From Rhodospirillaceae bacterium (GTDB lineage Bacteria > Pseudomonadota > Alphaproteobacteria > Rhodospirillales > Rhodospirillaceae): a stretch of 64,000 nucleotides of DNA. Below, piece by piece: positions 26,510 to 35,869 of the stretch. The stretch covers positions 186,001 to 250,000 of the forward strand of contig JAQWRV010000006.1 in NCBI GenBank assembly GCA_029243545.1, written 5' to 3'. Both the position numbers and the translations under genes were made by a program. Each line of letters opens with the position of its first letter. Within the stretch, counting starts at the first letter, position 1. The notes under the pieces were generated by a model. That model saw only the letters and a list, made by a program, of their open reading frames with translations. It did no database searches and had not been told where the DNA came from.

Positions 26510-27384
26510 GTCGGCAAGTCCGACTTTTTTGCTTGGCCTATGGCCAATTTTGATAACGGTGACGACGAAACAATGCGAAAGTAATCGGGGATGCCTTTTC
26601 TTCCGTACGGCGAGAACGTGTTCTTAAATCTTAAGTTTAGCGACCATCGTGTTTCACTTTCGGCATTCACTGGGATGTAATGATAAAGACCAGTCCAAAA
26701 AAATAACGCTTCTCCAAAATCCATTTCAAGAGGCGTTCCCTTTGCCGCGGCCAATTTTTTGAAATCCTCATACGCAGGAGGTTCTTTTTCCAGCATTTCG
26801 TTAGCAAGAGAAGATGCTGATCTGTCCAAAATGCTCATCCCTTTCGTCCCGTAGCACTTGGTCAAGGGGAGCCAAACTACAACCTCATACAGCGAATTCG
26901 GAGGCGCGTCCCTGTGTGCGGGTGAGACTGATGTGTCACCTGGTTGTTGAATGACGATGTTGACACTCTTTTGGACAACGGCGTCCGGGCCAACTAGGCT
27001 AAAAAGTGTGTCTTTAAATGCTTCAAAGATTATCTCGCAAACATTGGGGGCCGAATTAAATTCAGAAATGAGACGTACCCGAAAATCATTGAGATCAGAA
27101 TCGTTTAGTCCGTTTCTATGAAAATTGTCAAAGAAGCTTTCAGCGTTAGCGCTGTCAACATCCAATATCTCTCGCGCTTTATCAAAAATAATACCTTTGA
27201 TCTGCTCTATCTGGTCGGGCTGATGAGCTTTGGCGACTAAAAAGCCACTTTCAAGAAATTCATTTTCAAACGTTTGTGACAATGTGATGTGCCTTGTGTT
27301 TGTAGTAGCGTTTCCGTTACCTCCAATTGCTCCTTGCGCTTGGAATGAACGGCTAAATGGGGGGTGTGAATCGCACTCGTCCAT
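26506..27384 (-). CDS. Sporadic-carbohydrate-cluster 2OG-Fe(II) oxygenase (left copy)
   Basis: About 292 residues of the phytanoyl-CoA-dioxygenase-like fold. The iron ligands are visible as His157/Asp159 in SPAHRDAPPNS and His235 in GLYHYIPVN, with the 2-oxoglutarate Arg in ETRWSLNLRFKNTFSPYG. It shares VVVWLPLTKCYGTKGMSIL and the C-terminal block with the right-end paralogue at 46016, so the two are clearly related. Such oxygenases hydroxylate or otherwise oxidise sugars or small molecules; the substrate here is unknown. The frame is open to 27444, but the ATG at 27384 begins after the end of the upstream SDR gene and is preferred. Confidence 0.82.
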   Translation of the reverse strand: MDECDSHPPFSRSFQAQGAIGGNGNATTNTRHITLSQTFENEFLESGFLVAKAHQPDQIEQIKGIIFDKAREILDVDSANAESFFDNFHRNGLNDSDLNDFRVRLISEFNSAPNVCEIIFEAFKDTLFSLVGPDAVVQKSVNIVIQQPGDTSVSPAHRDAPPNSLYEVVVWLPLTKCYGTKGMSILDRSASSLANEMLEKEPPAYEDFKKLAAAKGTPLEMDFGEALFFWTGLYHYIPVNAESETRWSLNLRFKNTFSPYGRKGIPDYFRIVSSSPLSKLAIGQAKKSDLPT

Positions 27385-27400
27385 TGGGGTAATTACAGTA

Positions 27401-28159
27401 CTACATACTACCACCATCCACTGAAAAAATGGATCCCGCAGCAAATCTATTAGCCTCAGAGGCTAGAAGCAGAATGAACGGTACAAGATCCTGGGGTGTG
27501 CCGAGCCGGCCTATGGCTTGGTGTTCTTTTAGGAATTCTTCTACAAACTGAGGGTTGTTGACTTTGGCTTTTGCCCAGCTGTTGCCCGCGGCCTCAATTG
27601 CACTCGGCATAATGCCGTTACACAGTACGCCTTTCTCGGCCAACTCCCGGCCGAGTATTGTAATATAGGCATTGAGATATGCTTTTGCGGCTGAATAGGG
27701 AGCCGCTCCCCCATACTCGACTGCAACGCGGGACGACATGAATACAATTCGTCCCCATCCCTTTTCGACCATTTTTGGGACGACTTGATTATTGATGTCG
27801 ATGGCAATTCCGACGTTATGTTGCCAAACTTTGATCCAGTCTGACTTGGGTGACAGGACCTCTCTTATATGAAGGCTCCCCCCTACATTGTGGATGAGCA
27901 CATCGATTGGTCCCGAAGCATTTTCTGCGTCTGTGATAGCCTGTTGCAGGTTTTCTTCCACTTCTAGGTCGCAACACAAAACCCTATGTTCGCCGCCGAA
28001 TGCAGAAAGCTCTGTGGCAACATCTTCGATGCGGCTCACATCTCGACCGATTGCAGTCACCCGGGCTCCTTCCTCGGCAAATGAAAGGGCTGTTTCACGG
28101 CCAATCCCACGGCTTCCCCCGGTCAGGAAGACGTGTCTGTCCTTCAATCCAAGGTCCAT
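27401..28159 (-). CDS. Short-chain dehydrogenase/reductase
   Basis: A 252-residue classical SDR. The cofactor loop is TGGSRGIG (13-20), NVGG follows strand 4 (91-94, in place of NNAG), and the catalytic triad is Ser142 or Ser143 in VFMSSRVAV with Tyr155 and Lys159 in PYSAAKAYL. The C-terminus GSIFSVDGGSM is typical. It would oxidise or reduce a hydroxyl or keto group of a sugar or small molecule with NAD(P). It heads the left, reverse-strand operon (SDR, 2OG oxygenase, LIC12192-like, cupin) and is divergent from the radical SAM gene. Confidence 0.9.
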   Translation of the reverse strand: MDLGLKDRHVFLTGGSRGIGRETALSFAEEGARVTAIGRDVSRIEDVATELSAFGGEHRVLCCDLEVEENLQQAITDAENASGPIDVLIHNVGGSLHIREVLSPKSDWIKVWQHNVGIAIDINNQVVPKMVEKGWGRIVFMSSRVAVEYGGAAPYSAAKAYLNAYITILGRELAEKGVLCNGIMPSAIEAAGNSWAKAKVNNPQFVEEFLKEHQAIGRLGTPQDLVPFILLLASEANRFAAGSIFSVDGGSM

Positions 28160-28543
28160 GGTTGGCCTTTCTTGTTAATTGAGATTTGGAACGGAGACTT
28201 TTCTGTTGCGATCATGAAACCGTCGGTGTACGTGCCTAGCTACCATGAAAATCATGTCTAGAATTACTCAAACTCACGGCCTGGAAACATCTCTAAGAGC
28301 TATATATATTCTAACGACTGGTATCAGGAGATGCAAAAATAGAAGGAGTTTTCCACCTTAACCGGATGGCTGGCTTTGAATTCTGTTCCTGGGCATAGGA
28401 TTGAGGCACATTGAAGGCGGTTGGGCCGTCTTTTTTTCATATAGAACAGTGTTTCGGCACCCTCATACTCTATTGCCTGTAATTTTAGACGAGCTGAATG
28501 CGACACAAACGCTAGTTCTTAGCTATCCTCAGGAAAGACATAA
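28160..28543. other. Divergent intergenic region, 384 bases
   Basis: A+T-rich DNA between the SDR gene (reverse) and the radical SAM gene (forward). It should contain the promoters of both halves of the sugar island. A short reverse frame (28324-28506) has no ribosome site and no family features. I see no clear operator or RNA element. Confidence 0.5.
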
Positions 28544-30565
28544 ATGACCTTGATTACATTGTCTGAATTGACACATACCGGAACGATTATTGACGCGAAC
28601 AATACCCCTTTGGCAATCGGGTACATTGCTGCACATCTAGAGTCCGTCGTAGAGAGGGACGTCGAGATACAATTATTTAAGTATCCAAAAGATCTTTCCG
28701 AATTTTTGGGGAACAGGACTCCACAAATTGCAGCTTTCTCTAACTACATGTGGAATGAACGTCTTCAGTATGAATACGCGTCGCAGATTAAGAAGAGACA
28801 CCCTCACGTCGTCACGATCTTTGGCGGCCCCAACTATCCAATAGACAAAGAAGAGCAATTAGAGTTTCTGCGGAAACACCCAAATATAGATTTCTATGTA
28901 GATGGCGAAGGCGAGCTGGCTTTTGCTGAATTGGTCACAGCTCTTATAAGCGCAAAATTCGATGGAGATGGTCTTAAAAAGAGCGGAAGAGAAATTCCGT
29001 CGGTGCACTATATTTTAAACGGCGCAATCATTCGCGGCTCCGCGACGCCGCGCATAAGAGAACTCGATCAAAACCTTCCATCTCCGTACTTGAATGGAAT
29101 GATGGATAAGTTTTTTGATACTAATCTAAACCCCCTTATGCAGACATCTCGTGGCTGTCCATACTCATGCACCTTCTGCCATGACGGCATAAAGTACATG
29201 AGCAAAACGGCTCGGTTCTCTCAGGATCGAATAACAAAAGAATTGGACTACATTGGCACGCGCGTAAAGGTGCCTGGCCTAACTTTGGCAGATTTGAATT
29301 GGGGTATGTTTCCCGACGATATAATTACTGCGACGGATTTAGCGCGGCGACGAGCTCAATCCAATTGGCCAGCTCACATTGCCTCGGCAACGGCTAAAAA
29401 CCAAAAGAAACGCATTATTGAAATGTCCGGCGTGCTCGGGACGAGTATGCATATTGGCGCTTCTGTGCAATCTACCGATCCTGAGGTTTTGGCAAATATT
29501 AAAAGAACAAATATTGCGCTAGAGGCCATTGTTGCGATGGCAAAGTCGGCAGAGAAAACGAATACGACCACGTTTAGTGAAATCATTCTTTGTCTGCCAG
29601 GTGATACTCCAGACAAACACTTTAAGTCGGTATACGATCTTATTGATTCAGGCATACAGGATATGCGGACGTTTCAATTTATTTTGTTGCCGGGTACTGA
29701 AGGGGCTAGCCAAAAAGATAGGGCCCGTTTTGAGTATCAAACTCGTTTCCGCGTTCTTCCCCGGTGCTATGGAAGTTACCCCCTTTATGACGATGTCCTT
29801 GATATTGCCGAAATCCATGAGGTTTGTATTGGCAACGCGTCGATGTCTATTGGGGATTACCAAGAATGCCGGGCTTTTAATCTAACCTTAGCAATTTTTA
29901 ACAACGGAAATATATTTGACGAATGCGTAGCCTTAGCGACCGTGATGGGCCTAAAGAAGTCGTCGTTGATTGAAAAGATCCATGACATCGTTAAGACGAC
30001 TGGTGGCAATATTGGGGCTCTTTATGATCGGTTCAAAGAAGATGAAGAACGCAATTTCTGGGAAACCGAGCAAGAGGTGCTTGAATTCCTAACTGTGGGG
30101 AATGGATTTGACGCGTATTTGAATGGCGAATATGGGTCAAACCAGATTTATAAATATAGAACGGATGCCGTGAATGAACTGTTCGAAGAGATCTCTAAAA
30201 TTGTGATAATGGCTCTAGAAATACTCATCAAGGACGCGGGGCAGTATGATGATTTGATAGAACGTTATATTGCGGAGTTACATTCAATTTTGATTACGCG
30301 TAAGAGTGACCTGACCGACATAGAAAGTCATAAGACTATAAAAAGTAACTTCGATTTCGTTAAGCTTGAAGACCAGAATTATCTTGTCCATCCAAGAGAA
30401 GTATTTACAGATCAAGAAATCCCATTCCACATTGCCCATAGCTCAGAGCAAAGAGAGAATCTTGACAAGTATTTTCGGCAGTATGGAAAAACGAGCGAAG
30501 GCCTCGCCTACTTCTTGCACAGGAATACTGCAAGAACACTCTATAGAAAGGTGACGTATTCTTGA
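28544..30565 (+). CDS. B12-binding-domain radical SAM protein
   Basis: A 673-residue protein. The first ~150 residues form a cobalamin-binding-like Rossmann domain (GYIAAHLESVVE, IAAFSNYMWN, TIFGGPNYPID, DFYVDGEGELAF) as in class B radical SAM enzymes. The radical SAM cluster motif is at about 204-211, TSRGCPYSCTFCHDG (CxxxCxxC), and the barrel continues through SMHIGASVQSTDPEVLANIK and FSEIILCLPGDTPDKHF. The C-terminal ~200 residues are charged and helical without a known domain. Members methylate unactivated carbons or rearrange sugars, but the reaction here is unknown. It is the first gene of the forward half of the island, and it is A+T-rich compared with the flanks. Confidence 0.87.
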   Translation: MTLITLSELTHTGTIIDANNTPLAIGYIAAHLESVVERDVEIQLFKYPKDLSEFLGNRTPQIAAFSNYMWNERLQYEYASQIKKRHPHVVTIFGGPNYPIDKEEQLEFLRKHPNIDFYVDGEGELAFAELVTALISAKFDGDGLKKSGREIPSVHYILNGAIIRGSATPRIRELDQNLPSPYLNGMMDKFFDTNLNPLMQTSRGCPYSCTFCHDGIKYMSKTARFSQDRITKELDYIGTRVKVPGLTLADLNWGMFPDDIITATDLARRRAQSNWPAHIASATAKNQKKRIIEMSGVLGTSMHIGASVQSTDPEVLANIKRTNIALEAIVAMAKSAEKTNTTTFSEIILCLPGDTPDKHFKSVYDLIDSGIQDMRTFQFILLPGTEGASQKDRARFEYQTRFRVLPRCYGSYPLYDDVLDIAEIHEVCIGNASMSIGDYQECRAFNLTLAIFNNGNIFDECVALATVMGLKKSSLIEKIHDIVKTTGGNIGALYDRFKEDEERNFWETEQEVLEFLTVGNGFDAYLNGEYGSNQIYKYRTDAVNELFEEISKIVIMALEILIKDAGQYDDLIERYIAELHSILITRKSDLTDIESHKTIKSNFDFVKLEDQNYLVHPREVFTDQEIPFHIAHSSEQRENLDKYFRQYGKTSEGLAYFLHRNTARTLYRKVTYS

Positions 30566-30753
30566 TATTACCTGCTAATCATAATGTCACGAGGATCGCA
30601 TAGTTGAGTGCCAGAAAACCTTTTTAGCTATCAGCAGGTTCTGTATTTTGGTGAGCTGCAGGCGCTGCGGCGAAACGGCCGTTTTTCAATGTTATCGGGT
30701 TCTATAGTTGATAGTTACCCGATCCCAGAAGGCTACGTGCGCGAATTCAACCT

Positions 30754-32052
30754 ATGAAACTCCCATTTCACCATCGAACAACGTGCTGTCTGTGTGGATC
30801 GGAATATCTCGAGGACGTTTGTGAGATAACGAAGCTCCCATTCAAATCACCAAACGTGGGGCGTGATAGTAGTAAAGTTGAGTCACAGCAGAATGCTGAT
30901 CTGCTTGTCCCGTTAAACTTACATATGTGTAGTGCCTGCTATCACCTGCAGTTGGCAGATATCGTTGATCCAGAGATTCAGTACACTAACTACAATTACC
31001 GAACTTCAATTTCCGTTGGCTTGGCAAAGCATTTCGGCTCATCATTTGATCAGGTGGCTTCATTTGTAGGGCGTGAACTCACCGGTTTAAACGTTCTCGA
31101 AGTGGGTAGTAATGATGGCACTTACCTAAAATATTTTCTGGATGCGGGGTGCAATGTGCTGGGTGTTGAGCCCGCTCAGAACATATCTTCAAGAGCGAGG
31201 GATGCCGGTATTCCAACGCTGACTGATTTTTTCAATTCCACAACAGCATCAGATCTCCTATCTAGTCATGGAGCATTTGATGTCATATTAGCAAACTACG
31301 TCCTTGCCAATATTGAGGACGTTTCAGACGTCGTCGAGGGCATTAGACATGTACTCGCCAAGGAGGGCGTTTTCGTATTCGAAACCCAATATGGCGTTGA
31401 CGTTTTGGAGAATTTTCTTGTCGATACGATTTATCATGAGCACATTTCCTACTTTAACGTATTGCCCCTAAAATCCTTTTTTGAAAACCGTGATTTAAAG
31501 ATCGTTGATGTCCAAAAGATCCCGACAAAGGGAGGGTCTATTCGAGTTTACGTTCAACATTCAAATGCCAAAACAAATTCAAGCCCTGCAGTAGAAGATT
31601 TAGTCAGGAGGGAAGAGCGTGCAGGATTTGGTTCGGGATCATCATTGAGGTCATTTTCTCGGCAGATACGCTCCAACAAGGATGACATTTCGCGCGTTCT
31701 TTCCGGGCAAAATCTAATCGCTGGATTCGGTGCATCTGTCGGCACAATGACGTTGCTGCACCTATATGAATTGACTGATCGTGTAATCTATATTTGTGAT
31801 GATAAGCCGATGCAGGATTCTCTACACGGACCTTACTATGAAATCCCTATTGTGAGCGGTCATCACCTTGAACAAGAGCCTGTGGATGCAGTCTTTCTAT
31901 TCGCATGGCGATATTCCAAGAACATTATTCCTAAACATCACACATACCTTGCTAATGGAGGGCAGTTCATCGTGCCTCTCCCTAAAGTACAAGTATTTCG
32001 TGATGTAGAACTGACGCATACAGACCACGCGCCTGATGCAAAGAGAGAGTAG
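30754..32052 (+). CDS. NDP-sugar C-methyltransferase-like protein
   Basis: A 432-residue protein with the three-part layout of NDP-hexose C-methyltransferases such as TcaB9: an N-terminal zinc knuckle (CCLCGSEYLEDVC and later MCSACYHLQL), a SAM domain with motif I VLEVGSNDGTYLKYF (about 123-137), the active-site IYHEHISYFNVLPLKSFF, and a C-terminal Rossmann half with IAGFGASVGTMTLL. Such enzymes put a methyl group on the carbon next to a keto group of a 4-keto sugar. All key parts are intact, unlike the related protein at 35869. It is followed after eight bases by the TylF-like gene. Confidence 0.9.
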   Translation: MKLPFHHRTTCCLCGSEYLEDVCEITKLPFKSPNVGRDSSKVESQQNADLLVPLNLHMCSACYHLQLADIVDPEIQYTNYNYRTSISVGLAKHFGSSFDQVASFVGRELTGLNVLEVGSNDGTYLKYFLDAGCNVLGVEPAQNISSRARDAGIPTLTDFFNSTTASDLLSSHGAFDVILANYVLANIEDVSDVVEGIRHVLAKEGVFVFETQYGVDVLENFLVDTIYHEHISYFNVLPLKSFFENRDLKIVDVQKIPTKGGSIRVYVQHSNAKTNSSPAVEDLVRREERAGFGSGSSLRSFSRQIRSNKDDISRVLSGQNLIAGFGASVGTMTLLHLYELTDRVIYICDDKPMQDSLHGPYYEIPIVSGHHLEQEPVDAVFLFAWRYSKNIIPKHHTYLANGGQFIVPLPKVQVFRDVELTHTDHAPDAKRE

Positions 32053-32060
32053 GACTACTA

Positions 32061-32765
32061 ATGTCTGAGAAAATCAATCCTGAATTTCTGAACCAAATGC
32101 AAATATACGAAGCATTGGCGTTAGGTGTGCTTTATTCCTTCAATGCGCATGTGGACGGGCATATTGCCGAATTCGGGACTAACACTGGAAGGACAGCTCA
32201 ATGGATAGCAGCCTCTATGCATGAATATGAGCAACGCTTGCAAAGCAAGGGGCTTGAGCTCAATGACATCAAGAGTTTGCACCTTTTTGATAGTTTTCAG
32301 GGGATGCCTGAGGCGCAACACGAAGCTGACAAGGCGTCGCCCGACGTAGTCAATGGGACTTGGGGTGCCGGGGCGCTTAAAACAATGTCAGCGGACAAGC
32401 TCTATTCAACCGTTTCCAAGATAATCGATGCAAAAAAAGTACTGGTATTTGAAGGGTTTTATTCTACCACCTTGCCAATGATCCCGAATGAATCGCGGTA
32501 CAGTATGATTCATATGGACTCAACATTGTATCTATCAACGTTTGAGGTTCTAGATTATTTATTTGGTCATGGTCATGTCGCTGAAGGAGCGTTAATTCTA
32601 TTCAAAGGATGGAACGCCAATAGAGCAAGAAATAGTGTGGGCGAAAGACGAGCGTGGCTTGAGGTTGGTGAAAAGTATGACATCATTCCGTCGGACCCGG
32701 CATATTTTGCGTGGCAAGGCGTTAAATTTTTCATTCATGGATATAGAGGTATGCCGTCGTCGTGA
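32061..32765 (+). CDS. TylF/macrocin O-methyltransferase-like protein
   Basis: A 234-residue SAM methyltransferase-like protein. IAEFGTNTGRTAQWIAASM (about 34-52) is SAM motif I with the preceding acidic residue as in TylF, LHLFDSFQGMPEAQHEAD is the family's FDSFEGLP motif, and MIHMDSTLYLSTFEVLDYLF matches the metal-dependent DxDxYxST region. The family methylates sugar hydroxyls in macrolides and surface glycans; the substrate is unknown. It lies between the C-methyltransferase and the aminotransferase in the same orientation with short gaps. Confidence 0.82.
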   Translation: MSEKINPEFLNQMQIYEALALGVLYSFNAHVDGHIAEFGTNTGRTAQWIAASMHEYEQRLQSKGLELNDIKSLHLFDSFQGMPEAQHEADKASPDVVNGTWGAGALKTMSADKLYSTVSKIIDAKKVLVFEGFYSTTLPMIPNESRYSMIHMDSTLYLSTFEVLDYLFGHGHVAEGALILFKGWNANRARNSVGERRAWLEVGEKYDIIPSDPAYFAWQGVKFFIHGYRGMPSS

Positions 32766-32793
32766 GATCCTTTTCTAAAGTTGGCGAGCTAAG

Positions 32794-33891
32794 GTGGTTG
32801 TAGATTCCACCGGCTATCGAATTCCATACTGGCTAACCAAAATGGGCGCGGCGGAAGCCGAGCAAGTAGCCCTGGCTGTGCAAGAAGGCAGGCTTAGTGA
32901 TGGCCCCATTTCACGGGATTTTGAGAGCAACATCGCACATGCCCTAGATGTGCCATTCGCAACCGCTGTTCCCAGTGGTAGCGCGGGGCTGTTGCTCGCG
33001 CTTTTGGCTGTCGGTGTGCAACCCGGTGACGAAGTTATTGTTCCGGCCGCGACTTGGATCGCGACAGCGAACGCGGCTCATATTCTAGGTGCTAAAGTCG
33101 TGCTGGCTGATACCCTGCGGGACCGTCCTTTAATCGACCCCGCAGCAGTGCTTAATCTCATCACTTCTAAAACTAAGGCCGTCATTGCAGTCCATTTAGG
33201 GGGGCGGGCGGCACCTGTTGCAGACTTGATGGAAATTGCAGAGCAAAAGGGCATTTATGTTATTGAGGATGCTTGCCAAGCCCTGTTTTCAAAGAATGAA
33301 GATGGTTTCTTAGGTACTCTCGGACATATCGGATGCTTTTCGCTAAGCGTTTCTAAGCTAATTAATACCGGCCAAGGTGGAGTGGTTGTGACGGGTGATG
33401 AAGAAATACATAACCATATGAGTAGGATAAAATTAAACGGCGTAACTTCAGATGGGGTGACGGAAGTGTACCATGGTCCCGGATTTAACTTTAAGTATTC
33501 AGACCTAAAAGCGGCTATCGGTTTGGTGCAACTCAGTAGTGTGGCAGACAAAGTTCAGCGTGTTACGGACGTCTATAGAACCTATCGGGACCGGCTACAA
33601 TTTTGTGAGACGGTCTCTGTTTGCCCAATTAATCTGGAGGCGGGAGAATTGCCATTATGGACGGAGGTTGAGGCCAAAGATGTTCCAAAAGTTCAGAAAT
33701 TTCTTCTGGACAATCAAGTCGAGACAAGAAGATTTCACACCTCACTTAACCACGCCCCTCACTTAGAGCAAGTTGGCCGAAAATTCCCAAATTCCGAACA
33801 ACACGCAAATTCAATACTCATATTACCTTCGGGGCCTTCGCAGCCACTGTCTAACGTCGAACGTACGTGCGATCTAATAAACGCCATATAG
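32794..33891 (+). CDS. DegT/DnrJ/EryC1/StrS-family sugar aminotransferase
   Basis: A 365-residue PLP enzyme that transfers an amino group from glutamate to a keto sugar nucleotide. SDGPISRDFESNIAHALDV, AVPSGSAGLLLALLAVGVQP and GDEVIVPAATWIATANA are the substrate-binding start; Asp159 in VIEDACQALFS contacts the pyridine nitrogen; Lys188 in SLSVSKLINTGQGGVVVT is the Schiff-base lysine. The GPGFNFKYSDLKAAIGLVQL region and the C-terminal domain are complete. The start is a GTG with GGCGAGCTAAGG in front. It shows that the island product is at least in part an amino sugar or cyclitol. Confidence 0.92.
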   Translation: MVVDSTGYRIPYWLTKMGAAEAEQVALAVQEGRLSDGPISRDFESNIAHALDVPFATAVPSGSAGLLLALLAVGVQPGDEVIVPAATWIATANAAHILGAKVVLADTLRDRPLIDPAAVLNLITSKTKAVIAVHLGGRAAPVADLMEIAEQKGIYVIEDACQALFSKNEDGFLGTLGHIGCFSLSVSKLINTGQGGVVVTGDEEIHNHMSRIKLNGVTSDGVTEVYHGPGFNFKYSDLKAAIGLVQLSSVADKVQRVTDVYRTYRDRLQFCETVSVCPINLEAGELPLWTEVEAKDVPKVQKFLLDNQVETRRFHTSLNHAPHLEQVGRKFPNSEQHANSILILPSGPSQPLSNVERTCDLINAI

Positions 33892-33937
33892 AATATTCGG
33901 ACATTTTAATTGCGCTTTAGGCCAACTGAGGAGAAGC

Positions 33938-34924
33938 ATGAGCTGTCTCAACGTCATTTATGACTTAAAACACGAACCAATTCATTTCGGAATTCTTCCT
34001 AGCCTTGTGTGCGCGGATATCAAACGGGAGCGTATGGGCCTGCAGTGGTGCCGCATGTTCGCGGTCATGGCGTCGGGTGACGGTTTTCGCCAACGATCTC
34101 AACGAGATAAAATTTCAAACAGCCAAGAAAAATATTGGCGTTTACATTACATGATACTTTCAGCAACACGCCTGCTGCCGTCGTGCATATCGTCCTCCAT
34201 TTTCGATGATCGCGAGCTATTTTTTGAGATGTCGGCTCAGCTGACACCGATCATTCCGTCCGTTGGTCCTGGATCCGATGGTGCTGGAATTGACACACAA
34301 TATATGTTTGGCAAACACAAGGCCACAATTAGGCTTGCTAAGAAAGGGGTCGATATTCAGCGGCTTATGGCCACTGAGTATGCAAAGACGTCAGCAAGCA
34401 ATTGGGCGGCTTCTCGTGCACAAGGCCGGCCTGTAATTTCTTTGACTTTGCGCCAGAGCTCTTTCTTGGAGGGGCGCAATAGCAATATTGCAGAGTGGGT
34501 TAAGTTTGCAGATTACGTTGAAACGAAAGGATTCGTGCCGATTTTCGTTCCCGATACTGAGGCGTCGTTGAATGGACGCCTTGATCTGCCCGACCGCTTT
34601 GTTATCAATGAACTAGCAGCACTCAATATGGAAATTCGCAATGCGTTCTATGAAGCTTGTGACCTAAATTATTTTGTTGGAAATGGCCCGTGTTTCTTGC
34701 CGTACTACAACAAAAATATCGATTATATTGTCTGCAATCTACTAGTGCCGGGATATCCTACCGAATCACCGGAGCACTATGAAAAGCTAGGGCTGCCCGT
34801 GGGCAGTCAAATGCCGGGTCAGGCGAATGGCTACGGTAAGCTCGTATGGGAGCCAGATAACGCAGATGTTCTCATACGTGAGTTTGATCTCTGGTGTGGC
34901 GCGCGCAAACTCGGCAACGCCTGA
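33938..34924 (+). CDS. Protein of unknown function in the sugar island
   Basis: A 328-residue protein I cannot assign. GAGGAG precedes ATG 33938, so the start is firm. There is no signal peptide or membrane helix. The second half has a Rossmann-like look: RPVISLTLRQSSFLEGRNSN, FADYVETKGFVPIFVPDTEA, FVINELAALNMEIRNAFYEA and YFVGNGPCFLPYYN. This order (a strand ending in TLRQ, a helix, PIFVPD, then a donor-site-like GNGPC) recalls the C-terminal half of GT-B glycosyltransferases, which would make it the only candidate glycosyltransferase within the island. That is inference. It lies between the aminotransferase and an epimerase on the same strand. Confidence 0.6.
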   Translation: MSCLNVIYDLKHEPIHFGILPSLVCADIKRERMGLQWCRMFAVMASGDGFRQRSQRDKISNSQEKYWRLHYMILSATRLLPSCISSSIFDDRELFFEMSAQLTPIIPSVGPGSDGAGIDTQYMFGKHKATIRLAKKGVDIQRLMATEYAKTSASNWAASRAQGRPVISLTLRQSSFLEGRNSNIAEWVKFADYVETKGFVPIFVPDTEASLNGRLDLPDRFVINELAALNMEIRNAFYEACDLNYFVGNGPCFLPYYNKNIDYIVCNLLVPGYPTESPEHYEKLGLPVGSQMPGQANGYGKLVWEPDNADVLIREFDLWCGARKLGNA

Positions 34925-34948
34925 GTTTGCACGCGCTGAATACGTAAA

Positions 34949-35869
34949 TTGACCGGAGACGCTACTATATCTGAGGTAATCCATATTTTAGGGCACACAG
35001 GATTTATCGGACGCCATCTTGTGGACTGCCTAGCTAAAGCGACGGATTCTTATGAGGTGCTCGGGCACTCTCACGAGCAAAGAGACTTTGCGTCCTTGGA
35101 TGCTGCAAAGGCTTTAGCGGACAACCTTGACGCGGAGACAACACTCATAATTCTTGCCGCCATCAAACGTCAGATGGGAGACAGCATTGAGACGTTCGAA
35201 GCGAATATGAAAATCACGGTAAATATTTGCCGTGCGCTTGCCAAATCTCCGGTGAAGCGCGTTGTTTTCGTTAGTTCAGCGGCGGTCTATGGCGAAGATG
35301 TCGTGCACGATGCTATTACAGAAGAAACGCATCTTTGTCCGCGAACGTTCTATGGGTTGGCTAAATACAATTCTGAATGGATGCTCCAAAAAGCCATCGA
35401 AAATGGTGGAGCACAAAGCTTCTGCATTATTCGTCCACCCACCATCTACGGACCTGGCGATACTTCTCTCAGTTATGGACCGCCACAATTCATTGATCGC
35501 GCCATAAAGGGTGAACCCATAACCCTTTGGGGTGACGGCTCGGAAATACGCGAATTTATCTTTATTGAAGACGCCGCTCGCATTATCGCAGAGCTGGCAC
35601 AGTCTGACTTTGATGGTGCAGTCAATCTCGTGTCTGGTCACAGTTATTCGTTCATCGACGTCTTGGATGCAGTTGCTGCAGCTGCTGGCGTCAAACTGTC
35701 AGTCGAGTCTCGCCCACGTTCAAAAGATAAAGTTGACCATCATTTTAACAGTACCCGCCTATATTCGCTCTTGCCTCACACCTCATTTATGGCCTTAGAA
35801 GATGGAGTTCGGGAGCTATTCAAAGCTATGCAAGAAGACAGGTCAGCCAATAAAATGCTAGGTCAATAA
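34949..35869 (+). CDS. NAD-dependent epimerase/dehydratase
   Basis: A 306-residue extended SDR. The cofactor loop is HILGHTGFIGRHL (a variant of GxxGFIG), then VFVSSAAVYGE (catalytic Ser), PRTFYGLAKYNSEWML (YxxxK) and IIRPPTIYGPGDTS. It acts on a nucleotide sugar. The start is uncertain: a TTG at 34949 opens the frame and GGAG lies only a few codons inside it, while no ATG precedes the cofactor loop. The stop at 35869 overlaps by one base the ATG of the next methyltransferase-like gene, so the two are coupled. Confidence 0.85.
   Translation: MTGDATISEVIHILGHTGFIGRHLVDCLAKATDSYEVLGHSHEQRDFASLDAAKALADNLDAETTLIILAAIKRQMGDSIETFEANMKITVNICRALAKSPVKRVVFVSSAAVYGEDVVHDAITEETHLCPRTFYGLAKYNSEWMLQKAIENGGAQSFCIIRPPTIYGPGDTSLSYGPPQFIDRAIKGEPITLWGDGSEIREFIFIEDAARIIAELAQSDFDGAVNLVSGHSYSFIDVLDAVAAAAGVKLSVESRPRSKDKVDHHFNSTRLYSLLPHTSFMALEDGVRELFKAMQEDRSANKMLGQ

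Noticed and set aside
28324-28506. 60-codon reverse frame in the divergent island promoter region
   Set aside because: No ribosome site, no similarity to a known family by eye, and located where promoters are expected.
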